This document shows positions 1 through 5,820 of a DNA stretch of 6,297 nucleotides, in pieces; position 1 is the stretch's first letter, and each line of letters opens with the position of its first letter. The stretch covers positions 1 to 6,297 of the forward strand of contig JAITHZ010000174.1 in assembly GCA_031279795.1 (NCBI GenBank), written 5' to 3'. The position numbers and the translations under genes were made by a program. The stretch is from Bacteroidales bacterium (GTDB taxonomy: Bacteria > Bacteroidota > Bacteroidia > Bacteroidales > WRGA01). The notes below the pieces were generated by a model that was not told where the DNA came from, did no database searches, and worked only from the letters and a program-made list of their open reading frames with translations.

Positions 1-56
1 TTCTTAATTCTTAATTCTTAATTCTTAATTCTTAATTCTTAATTCTTAACTCTCAA
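1..56. repeat. Heptanucleotide tandem repeat (TTCTTAA)n
   Basis: Seven exact copies of TTCTTAA fill positions 1-49. A degenerate eighth copy, CTCTCAA, follows at 50-56, and CTC at 57-59 may be the start of a ninth. The array runs off the left edge of the window, so its true length is unknown. It lies about 30 bp upstream of the -33 element of the promoter at 87-115. Short AT-rich arrays of this kind occur between genes in Bacteroidales. Copy number could vary by slipped-strand mispairing, but an effect on the promoter is only inferred. Confidence 0.9.
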
Positions 57-86
57 CTCGTTTTTTGTGAAAAATAAATAAAATGG

Positions 87-115
87 TTGGATTATCGGAA
101 AAAAATATACCTTTG
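87..115 (+). promoter_or_regulatory. Bacteroidetes-type promoter for the ligase operon
   Basis: TACCTTTG at 108-115 matches the Bacteroidetes -7 consensus TAnnTTTG exactly. TTG at 87-89 provides the -33 element with an 18-bp spacer, close to the usual 19-21. Transcription would start near position 122, leaving a leader of about 28 nt before the ATG at 150. The promoter also argues against a longer reading of the first gene from the TTG at 87, because that codon is part of the -33 box. This is consensus matching only; no start site has been mapped. Confidence 0.7.
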
Positions 116-149
116 CAATGTTTTTGTCTTTACTAAAATAATCTATTTA

Positions 150-767
150 ATGGCAAGAGAACTTACATTTTTGGCAAATGGCACGGAATATGCCGTTTCT
201 CCGGTTAAAATTGACCGGAAAAAACTGTATGGATGGACGGAAAACCTGGCACAGGACGATGACGGGAGGGAATGTAAACTGGTGAACATGGACCGTACCG
301 GCACGTTGATCATTCCGTCGGGGGGCATGGGACTCGGAGCGCTGTCGGACGAAGGGCTGTGGGTGAAAAACTCTGAACTGATGGCGGTTTACGACAATGG
401 AATGCCGGCGGAAATCATTCCTTCGAGTTACAGCTCGCAAATTGATCTGTCGAAGAAGGCTACCCTTGAGGATTTTCTCAATTACAGCACGATCGGTTTC
501 TACGAACTGTGCGGCGCCGACGAGGGACTCGTCCGCTTTGTGGGTGACGACATGTATACTTTCTCGTACTGCTATCGGGATGCCTATGAGGGAAAAACCG
601 CGTTCCTGCTTACGGCCGACGATGCTGACAAAAACAAACGCCTGTTTATGCTGATCGGTGCGCTGAACGTCTTTGAGATGCTGGGAATCAACCAGCAGGC
701 TGTCGCCGACGATGATCCGGAGGACGACGCGGAGGAGGACGACGAAATTGACTTTTCTATGTTTTAA
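150..767 (+). CDS. Uncharacterised acidic-tailed protein, first gene of the ligase operon
   Basis: A 205-residue cytoplasmic protein (no signal peptide or membrane segment) that I cannot assign to a named family. The ATG at 150 is chosen because an in-frame TTG at 87 lies inside the promoter. The N-terminal part looks like a compact beta-rich domain: residues 16-30 read VSPVKIDRKKLYGWT and residues 52-63 are Gly-rich (TLIIPSGGMGLG). The middle contains several aromatic residues (FYEL near 117, YTFSYCYRD near 136). The C-terminus from about residue 187 is very acidic and ends in DFSMF, somewhat like the acidic, Phe-ended tip of SSB proteins. The next gene starts 12 nt after the stop and the ligase gene follows, so a role with the ligase is plausible but inferred. 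I have an unverified impression that similar proteins precede ligases of this type in other bacteria. Confidence 0.85.
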   Translation: MARELTFLANGTEYAVSPVKIDRKKLYGWTENLAQDDDGRECKLVNMDRTGTLIIPSGGMGLGALSDEGLWVKNSELMAVYDNGMPAEIIPSSYSSQIDLSKKATLEDFLNYSTIGFYELCGADEGLVRFVGDDMYTFSYCYRDAYEGKTAFLLTADDADKNKRLFMLIGALNVFEMLGINQQAVADDDPEDDAEEDDEIDFSMF

Positions 768-779
768 AAACCCAAAACA

Positions 780-1478
780 ATGATACGGAAAATTAATATT
801 TCGAACGAGAAAAAACGCGATGCCGAAGTAACTTTCTCCAGCATCGTACAGCCGTCGAACATAAAGTATGTGCTGGCCGACGGCAAGGAAAAGAAAAACA
901 TTAAATTGCTGAAAACTACCCTGCAACTCTCCGACGAGGCATTGCTGCAGAAGTTTGGAGACCTGAAGTCGCTCGGCGAAGCGATCATTGAGGCTGACCC
1001 GGAATTCGACCTCGAAAATACGGGCAGAAAAATAGACTTCACTCGCCGACTTTACATCAACAGTGAGAACAGGATCGCTTATCGGGTGAACTTGCGCCAG
1101 ATCGTAAAGAACCCCGACGGATCGGTGAAGGAAGAAAAGGATCTGTCGAAGCTGCTTACCAACATCACCGGCGAGGGACTGGTGCAGTGGTCGGGAAAAA
1201 AGATACCAAAACTGCAGGCTGTGAAAAAATTTGTGTTCGGAAAGAAATACCAGATCAGACATACCAACGGATTGACTTTCGATTTCCTCTATGACATGGC
1301 CAAAGACCTACACGAAAGCCAGTCGCTGATGTTTGTCGGAACAGGCAAGAAGGGCGCCGACCCACTGATCATGTCTTCGGGCGGACTGCCGTATCGCGCT
1401 TTCCTCGAAGGACGAATCGACGGCGAAAAATATTGCCTGATCCTCCACCTTACTAACATGGAATTGAAAACTACTTGA
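780..1478 (+). CDS. Uncharacterised protein between the acidic protein and the ligase
   Basis: A 232-residue soluble protein without signal peptide, membrane segment or a motif I recognise. The N-terminal half is Lys/Glu-rich and probably alpha-helical around residues 40-72. The C-terminal half looks globular and more distinctive: KKFVFGKKYQIRHTNGLTFD at about 139-158, then PLIMSSGGLPYRAFLEGRID at about 185-204, then a hydrophobic strand YCLILHLTNMEL. The many lysines would suit nucleic-acid binding or docking to the acidic tail of the preceding protein; both ideas are inference. It starts 12 nt after that gene and stops 11 nt before the ligase ATG at 1490, so the three are almost certainly co-transcribed. 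The start at 780 is the only sensible ATG, preceded by an A-rich leader. Confidence 0.85.
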   Translation: MIRKINISNEKKRDAEVTFSSIVQPSNIKYVLADGKEKKNIKLLKTTLQLSDEALLQKFGDLKSLGEAIIEADPEFDLENTGRKIDFTRRLYINSENRIAYRVNLRQIVKNPDGSVKEEKDLSKLLTNITGEGLVQWSGKKIPKLQAVKKFVFGKKYQIRHTNGLTFDFLYDMAKDLHESQSLMFVGTGKKGADPLIMSSGGLPYRAFLEGRIDGEKYCLILHLTNMELKTT

Positions 1479-1489
1479 AAAATACCGCT

Positions 1490-2926
1490 ATGCATACATA
1501 TAAAGATAAACTGACCCGAAAATATGGCTATCTCGAAGGCAACGCCGATGCAGTGGCAGAGGAATTGTCGGCAAAAGCTGTAAATTATAAAAAAGACGTG
1601 GTGAAAAGTTACCTGTCGCTTAATCCGGCGCAAATCAGCTCGCAGATCAGCGGCAACGACTTCTATGTTACACGGAAATACGATGGCGAACTGAACCTGA
1701 TTTTTTATGAAAATGGCGAAGTCTTTATCCTCAATCGATCAGGACGTGTGCGCATCGGACTGCCTTGTGTCGAAGAAGCCGGCAAAGCGCTGGCCAACGC
1801 CGGAATAATGCAGGCTATAGTGCCGTCGGAACTCTATCTGGATGAAACAAATGGACGCACTCGCGTGTTCGACGTACTTGAAGCCCTCGCCGACGAGAAA
1901 CGAACCCACAACCTTCGCCTCGCTCCTTTTGATGTGTATGAAATTGATGGAGAACTTTATAAACCTGCATCTTATGAGCAAACTTACAGCAAACTGAAAG
2001 CTGTTTTTGACGCCACCGAAACCTGTCGCCCCGTAAAAATGCAAAAAGCAACCTCGAAACAGGAAATCAGCGCAATATTCGACCAGTGGACGCTTGTCGA
2101 CGGAGGCGAAGGACTGGTGGTGCGCTGCGAATTGCCATTTGTCTACAAAATAAAACCCCGATATACGGTTGATGTCATCGTGGTGGGATTCTCCGAAGGG
2201 GTGGGCGAACAGAAAGGCCAGGTGCGCTCGCTGCTCCTGGCCATGATGCCCGACGAAGGCCTATACCAAATCGTCGGACGATCCGGAAGCGGACTGAACG
2301 AGGATCTGAAAAAACAACTGTTTGACCAACTCACTCCTGCCATAACTGATTCGCAATACATCGAAACCGATTCCAATCACGTGGCATTCCATATGGTGAA
2401 ACCCGAATTGGTTATCGAACTAATCGTAAACGATGTACTCTTCGAAACTTCGTCAGGCCCTATCGTCAACCCACTGCTCGAATTACAGCACGGACACTAT
2501 GTCAGACGAAGCAGCGTGGACGGAATCAGTTTCGTCTATCCAATTTTTGAACGGATCCGAAACGATAAGTATGCTTGCATCGAGGACGCAAGACTGTCGC
2601 AAATCAACAGCTTCGCCTATGTGCCCGAAAGCAACGAAACCGCACCCTTAGCCGAACTGCCCAAAAGCACACTCATCCAGCGCGATGTTTACAAAAAACA
2701 AACCGGAGCCAAGCTCATGGTACGCAAGTTCATTGCCTGGAAAACCAACAAAGAAGCAAATCCAGATTATCCGGCATTCGTTTTTGCATACACCGACTTC
2801 AGCTCCGAACGAAAAGAACCCCTGCAACGGGAAGTTATCGTATCAAACAGCGAGCTGCAGATCCGCGAAATCATCCAGCGTTCAATCGCCGACAATATCA
2901 AAAGCGGATGGCTAAAAACAGAATGA
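1490..2926 (+). CDS. ATP-dependent DNA-ligase-like nucleotidyltransferase with C-terminal extension
   Basis: A 478-residue protein with the covalent nucleotidyltransferase motifs of ATP-dependent ligases. Motif I is KYDG at 63-66, with K63 the expected adenylated lysine. A downstream Arg lies in LNRSGRV (81-87). SELYL (113-117) corresponds to the acidic motif III segment, FDVYEIDG is at 147-154, motif IV is GGEGLVVR at 205-212, and motif V is YKIKP at 219-223. An OB-fold follows, with KPELVIEL (304-311) and RIRNDK (355-360) matching the motif VI region. The family seals nicks through enzyme-AMP and DNA-adenylate intermediates; the DNA rather than RNA preference is judged from the OB-fold motifs. 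About 118 residues follow the OB-fold, including VRKFIAWKTNKE near 411-422 and YTDFSSERKEP near 434-444; I do not recognise this domain. There are no LigD-type polymerase or nuclease domains. The ATG at 1490 is preferred to a TTG at 1475 that overlaps the upstream stop. Confidence 0.88.
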   Translation: MHTYKDKLTRKYGYLEGNADAVAEELSAKAVNYKKDVVKSYLSLNPAQISSQISGNDFYVTRKYDGELNLIFYENGEVFILNRSGRVRIGLPCVEEAGKALANAGIMQAIVPSELYLDETNGRTRVFDVLEALADEKRTHNLRLAPFDVYEIDGELYKPASYEQTYSKLKAVFDATETCRPVKMQKATSKQEISAIFDQWTLVDGGEGLVVRCELPFVYKIKPRYTVDVIVVGFSEGVGEQKGQVRSLLLAMMPDEGLYQIVGRSGSGLNEDLKKQLFDQLTPAITDSQYIETDSNHVAFHMVKPELVIELIVNDVLFETSSGPIVNPLLELQHGHYVRRSSVDGISFVYPIFERIRNDKYACIEDARLSQINSFAYVPESNETAPLAELPKSTLIQRDVYKKQTGAKLMVRKFIAWKTNKEANPDYPAFVFAYTDFSSERKEPLQREVIVSNSELQIREIIQRSIADNIKSGWLKTE

Positions 2927-3888
2927 AATATAAAGCTTGCGGAGAAAGTGGACTCCAACTGCCACTGATTTCATTGGGATTATGGCATAACTTCGGCGAG
3001 GTAGATGATCGCACCGAAGCAACGAAAATGATCCTGGAGGCTTTCGACCAGGGAATAACCCATTTCGACTTGGCAAATAACTATGGACCGCCTCCCGGAA
3101 GCGCGGAACTGAACTTCGGACAGATTATCAACACTCACCTAAAACATCATCGGGATGAATTAATCATCTCCTCAAAAGCCGGATATCCCATGTGGAACGG
3201 CCCCTATGGTAACGGAGGCTCACGAAAATACCTGATGGCCAGCATCGACCAAAGCCTGAGCCGAACTTGCCTGGACTACTTCGACATCTTTTACAGCCAC
3301 CGCTACGACGCAGAAACTCCACTGGAAGAAACCGTTCAAGCCTTGATCGACATCGTACGCCAGGGCAAAGCCATTTATGCCGGAATATCCAATTATCCTG
3401 CCGATAAAGCGCAACAGGCATACGCATTGATGAAAGCGCAACATGTGCGCTGCCTGATTTACCAGGGAAAATACAGCTTGCTGTTTCGCGAACCGGAAAC
3501 CGAAATCATTCCTGCCAACAGCAACGCTGGAGTGGGATACATCGTCTTCTCTCCTCTGGCGCAAGGCCTGCTCACTGACAAGTACCTGAACGGAATTCCC
3601 GAAAATTCGCGAGCAGCCAAAGAACATGGATTTTTGCAGCTGTCGCAAATAACCCCCGATGTGATTGCCACAGTTTCTACCCTGAACGAACTGGCAAAAC
3701 TCCGCAGACAAACACTCGCCGAAATGTCGCTGGCCTGGCTGCTGAACAAAAAAGAAGTTACCTCCGTTATCGTTGGAACAAGCTCTGTCTCTCAACTGTT
3801 GAATAATATCAATTGCCTCAATAATATTCATTTTTCGGATGAAGAACTGAAAATAATAGAATCAATAACCACAAAACACCTTTTATAA
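2923..3888 (+). CDS. Aldo/keto reductase, YghZ (L-glyceraldehyde 3-phosphate reductase) type
   Basis: A 321-residue cytoplasmic NADPH-dependent reductase with a TIM-barrel fold. The sequence closely follows E. coli YghZ/GpsE, known to reduce L-glyceraldehyde 3-phosphate. Shared stretches include SLGLWHNFG, THFDLANNYGPPPGS, GSRKYL and SPLAQGLLT. The catalytic tetrad is intact: D49, Y54, K85 (SSKAGY) and H116 (YSHR). NADP-binding residues are expected in the late IVGTSS segment near 283. It is shorter than YghZ (about 346 residues), with a reduced segment near residue 190 and a shorter C-terminus. The ATG at 2923 overlaps the ligase stop as ATGA, suggesting translational coupling; an in-frame ATG at 2908 would add five residues, but homology begins at MKYKACGESG. 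The exact substrate here is not shown. The reading frame stays open upstream to about 2575, but that part is a shadow of the ligase gene. Confidence 0.93.
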   Translation: MKYKACGESGLQLPLISLGLWHNFGEVDDRTEATKMILEAFDQGITHFDLANNYGPPPGSAELNFGQIINTHLKHHRDELIISSKAGYPMWNGPYGNGGSRKYLMASIDQSLSRTCLDYFDIFYSHRYDAETPLEETVQALIDIVRQGKAIYAGISNYPADKAQQAYALMKAQHVRCLIYQGKYSLLFREPETEIIPANSNAGVGYIVFSPLAQGLLTDKYLNGIPENSRAAKEHGFLQLSQITPDVIATVSTLNELAKLRRQTLAEMSLAWLLNKKEVTSVIVGTSSVSQLLNNINCLNNIHFSDEELKIIESITTKHLL

Positions 3889-3900
3889 AAAATACAATTT

Positions 3901-4539
3901 ATGAATTACGTGAAAAAATATATCCTCGTATGTATATGCAGTTTTTCCGCAGGATTATCCGCGCAGAACATCGCAGACATTTTCCTTCAAATTCCCGATG
4001 ATATGCTGCCCTTTATCACCAGAGAACAACGACAGGAATTGATTGACAACGCGCAAAACAAACGGGAAACAACAGTACAAAATCGCTTGAATGGCGCTTC
4101 CTCCATTCACAAATTAACGCCCGACTACCTCCTGCTTCAGGCCGCCAGTGCAAGCCTGCTGGAGTTGAAGCTCTTGCCAGTAAATGAATACTACAGCATC
4201 GTCACCCTGATTCGTACGCGCTGTGCACCAGCCTGCGACAGCGAAATACAGTTTTTTACCACCGAATGGAAACCACTGAAAAACAATTATTTCACATTCC
4301 CGCCATTCAGTATGTTTTTCTCGAACGACTCCTGCCAAGATACAATGAACAGCCTTGACATGCATCTGGTGAAACTCTCATTGCACGAAAATGCCACAAT
4401 TGTCTCCGCGTCACTTTCCATCAAGGAATACCTCAATAAAGATGAATATTCCTCGTTGCCCTGTAAGCCGGATACAATTAATTATCGGTGGGAAAACAAT
4501 AAATTCAACATTCAGAACACGAATTTACATGAATTATGA
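3901..4539 (+). CDS. Secreted DUF3256-family protein
   Basis: A 212-residue exported protein. Residues 1-21 form a Sec signal peptide: Lys at 5-6, a hydrophobic core YILVCICSFSAGL, and a likely cut after LSA. There is no convincing lipobox. The mature part starts NIADIFLQIPDDMLPFIT and contains KLLPVNEYYSIVTLIRTRC (about 90-108), then a CAPACDSEIQFFTTEWKPL segment (108-126) with two close cysteines. I recognise this pattern as the Bacteroidales family DUF3256, whose function is unknown; the assignment is from memory of the motif, not a search. The protein probably acts in the periplasm. It begins 12 nt after the reductase stop, so it is likely the last gene of the operon. No hairpin terminator is obvious directly downstream. 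Confidence 0.85.
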   Translation: MNYVKKYILVCICSFSAGLSAQNIADIFLQIPDDMLPFITREQRQELIDNAQNKRETTVQNRLNGASSIHKLTPDYLLLQAASASLLELKLLPVNEYYSIVTLIRTRCAPACDSEIQFFTTEWKPLKNNYFTFPPFSMFFSNDSCQDTMNSLDMHLVKLSLHENATIVSASLSIKEYLNKDEYSSLPCKPDTINYRWENNKFNIQNTNLHEL

Positions 4540-4768
4540 ACTTCGTCCTGTAAGTAATCCTGAATGTGAGTCATGTGCTTGTGTCCATTATTGACAAATG
4601 CAAGATGCCAAAAGTGATAAAATCTTTGCCTTTTCGCACCAAAAAATGCTGTGCCAACTTTCATCTTTTGATAATATATTTGCATCTTTTTCGGTTTCAA
4701 GTTATTGAGCATTACTTTATTTTCTTTGTAAAATGCGACTGATTTAATCAATTCCATGTATGTGAAAT

Positions 4769-4823
4769 TTATTGTCATTGATTATAAAATAATGCATATT
4801 ATTTTATAATATTTTGACAATAA
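4769..4823. repeat. Long AT-rich imperfect palindrome
   Basis: The core is a perfect inverted repeat with 13-bp arms, ATTATAAAATAAT at 4781-4793 and its complement at 4798-4810, around a GCAT loop. After a small asymmetric internal loop (3 nt left, 4 nt right), the pairing resumes with ATTGTCA (4771-4777) against TGACAAT (4815-4821), plus two more A-T pairs outside. About 22 bp pair in total. It could be a weak bidirectional terminator between the operon and lipA, a regulator binding site, or the remnant of a small mobile element. The sequence alone does not decide. Confidence 0.8.
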
Positions 4824-4899
4824 TCTATAAATTCATTATTTCAAACAAAAAAATCACCAAAGGAGATAATTTGATAGCAGCCATTCTCATTTTTTTAAT

Positions 4900-4907
4900 T
4901 AACTTTG
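4900..4907 (+). promoter_or_regulatory. Probable lipA promoter (-7 element)
   Basis: TAACTTTG matches the Bacteroidetes -7 consensus TAnnTTTG exactly and is followed by GC, as is common in these promoters. The nearest upstream TTTG (4870-4873) is about 26 bp away, longer than the usual 19-21 spacer, so the -33 part is weak. The start site would be near 4914, giving a leader of about 36 nt to the lipA ATG at 4950. Confidence 0.5.
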
Positions 4908-4949
4908 CGGCATTATTTCAAATAGAGGGTAAGTTATTCAGGTTACTAT

Positions 4950-5780
4950 ATGAAACCCGATTGGTTGAAAATACGTCTGGGAAACAATTCGCAATTTACG
5001 CAAACAAAAAAAACGTTAGAAACAAGGCGTTTACATACAATATGTAGCAGTGGACGCTGCCCGAATCAGGGCGAATGTTGGAGCAGAGGCACAGCGACAT
5101 TTTTGATTGCCGGTGATATTTGCACCCGTTCGTGCAAATTTTGCAATACTCGCACAGGTAAGCCTTTGCCTCTTGATATGACAGAACCACAGCGAATTGC
5201 AGAATCAGTCCGTGAACTGAAATTAGTCTATGTGGTGCTCACTTCGGTCAATCGCGACGACTTGCCCGATTTAGGCGCCAAGCATTGGGTAGGCACTATC
5301 CAGACAATAAAGACAATGAATCCTGCTGTGCGCATCGAAACGCTTATTCCTGATTTTCAGGGACGGGAAAATTTAATTGACATGATTATTGACGCACGTC
5401 CAAACGTTATCGGGCATAATGTAGAAACGACCGAACGATTGACTCCCGAAGTGCGAAGCGCGGCCACATATGCAACAAGCCTCGGTATATTGCGCTACAT
5501 CAGCCAGCGAGGAAGGACAACGAAAACCGGACTTATGCTTGGATTGGGCGAAACAGCCGACGAAGTACTGCAAACCATTGACGACATCTGGGATGCGGGT
5601 TGCAGACGATTGACTATCGGACAATATTTGCAGCCAAGCCGCCGACACATTCCAGTGCGGGAATATGTCTCTCCCGACGTCTTTGCATTTTTTAAAGAAA
5701 AAGCGCTGGAACGAGGCTTTATACATGTCGAAAGTGCGCCGCTGGTCCGTTCCTCATATCATGCAGATTTTTTTTTGTGA
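4950..5780 (+). CDS. lipA: Lipoyl synthase (radical SAM)
   Basis: A 276-residue cytoplasmic enzyme that inserts two sulfur atoms into the octanoyl chain on lipoyl-carrier domains, the last step of lipoate synthesis for 2-oxoacid dehydrogenases and the glycine cleavage system. Both iron-sulfur sites are present. The auxiliary cluster uses C32, C37 and C43 (CX4CX5C) plus the serine of the C-terminal RSSY motif (267-270). The radical SAM cluster uses C58, C62 and C65 (CTRSCKFC). Other family signatures are LTSVNRDDLPDLGA, IPDFQGR, GHNVETTERL, TGLMLGLGET and GQYLQPSRRHIPV. The start at 4950 gives MKPDWLKIRL, the usual N-terminus of the family. It appears to have its own promoter and is separated from the upstream operon by 410 bp. 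The coding region ends in a T9 run just before the stop. No lipB partner lies in the window. Confidence 0.97.
   Translation: MKPDWLKIRLGNNSQFTQTKKTLETRRLHTICSSGRCPNQGECWSRGTATFLIAGDICTRSCKFCNTRTGKPLPLDMTEPQRIAESVRELKLVYVVLTSVNRDDLPDLGAKHWVGTIQTIKTMNPAVRIETLIPDFQGRENLIDMIIDARPNVIGHNVETTERLTPEVRSAATYATSLGILRYISQRGRTTKTGLMLGLGETADEVLQTIDDIWDAGCRRLTIGQYLQPSRRHIPVREYVSPDVFAFFKEKALERGFIHVESAPLVRSSYHADFFL
5768..5776 (+). repeat. T9 homopolymer at the end of lipA
   Basis: Nine consecutive T residues encode the end of LipA (DFFL, then TGA at 5778-5780). Loss of one T would remove the stop and read without interruption through TGT GAA TGG and onward into the ATG at 5821 in the frame of the downstream membrane protein. 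Gain of one T would extend LipA by about ten residues to a TAA near 5804. The RSSYHA motif lies upstream of the run and is unaffected either way. Confidence 0.85.
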
Positions 5781-5820
5781 ATGGGCTAATACTTGTGGAA
5801 TTTTAATTTGCGAATGGTAT

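Larger units (their letters stand above)
4540..4949. other. AT-rich intergenic region before lipA
   Basis: This 410-bp stretch is much richer in A/T than the flanking genes and holds no convincing gene. It contains a TAnnTTTG match (TATATTTG, 4675-4682) without a suitable -33 TTG, a long imperfect palindrome at 4769-4823, and the likely lipA promoter at 4900-4907. An 88-codon reading frame on the minus strand (4512-4778) runs into the DUF3256 gene and has no recognisable family features or promoter match, so it is not called. I see no tRNA or riboswitch fold. Confidence 0.7.

Noticed and set aside
87..149. Upstream TTG start for the first gene, adding 21 residues
   Set aside because: The TTG forms the -33 box and the extension covers the -7 element; the ATG at 150 starts where the coding-like sequence begins.
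147..1262. 371-codon open frame on the minus strand across the first two genes
   Set aside because: It is antisense to two well-packed genes and its translation shows no domain, only Phe/Gln/Val-rich shadow sequence. It is explained by codon bias of the + strand genes.
2575..2907. Long N-terminal extension of the aldo/keto reductase
   Set aside because: This part overlaps the ligase C-terminal domain in another frame and is rich in Arg/Gln/His without reductase similarity; homology starts at MKYKACGESG (2923).
4675..4682. TATATTTG as a second promoter in the intergenic gap
   Set aside because: The -7 match is exact but there is no TTG at a suitable distance and no gene close downstream; AT-rich DNA yields such matches by chance.
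4512..4778. 88-codon minus-strand frame in the lipA upstream gap
   Set aside because: It overlaps the 3' end of the DUF3256 gene and shows no recognisable domain or Bacteroidetes promoter match upstream. It remains possible but unsupported.
4814..5047. 77-codon + strand frame overlapping the lipA start
   Set aside because: It runs through the lipA promoter and into lipA in another frame; lipA is unambiguous there.
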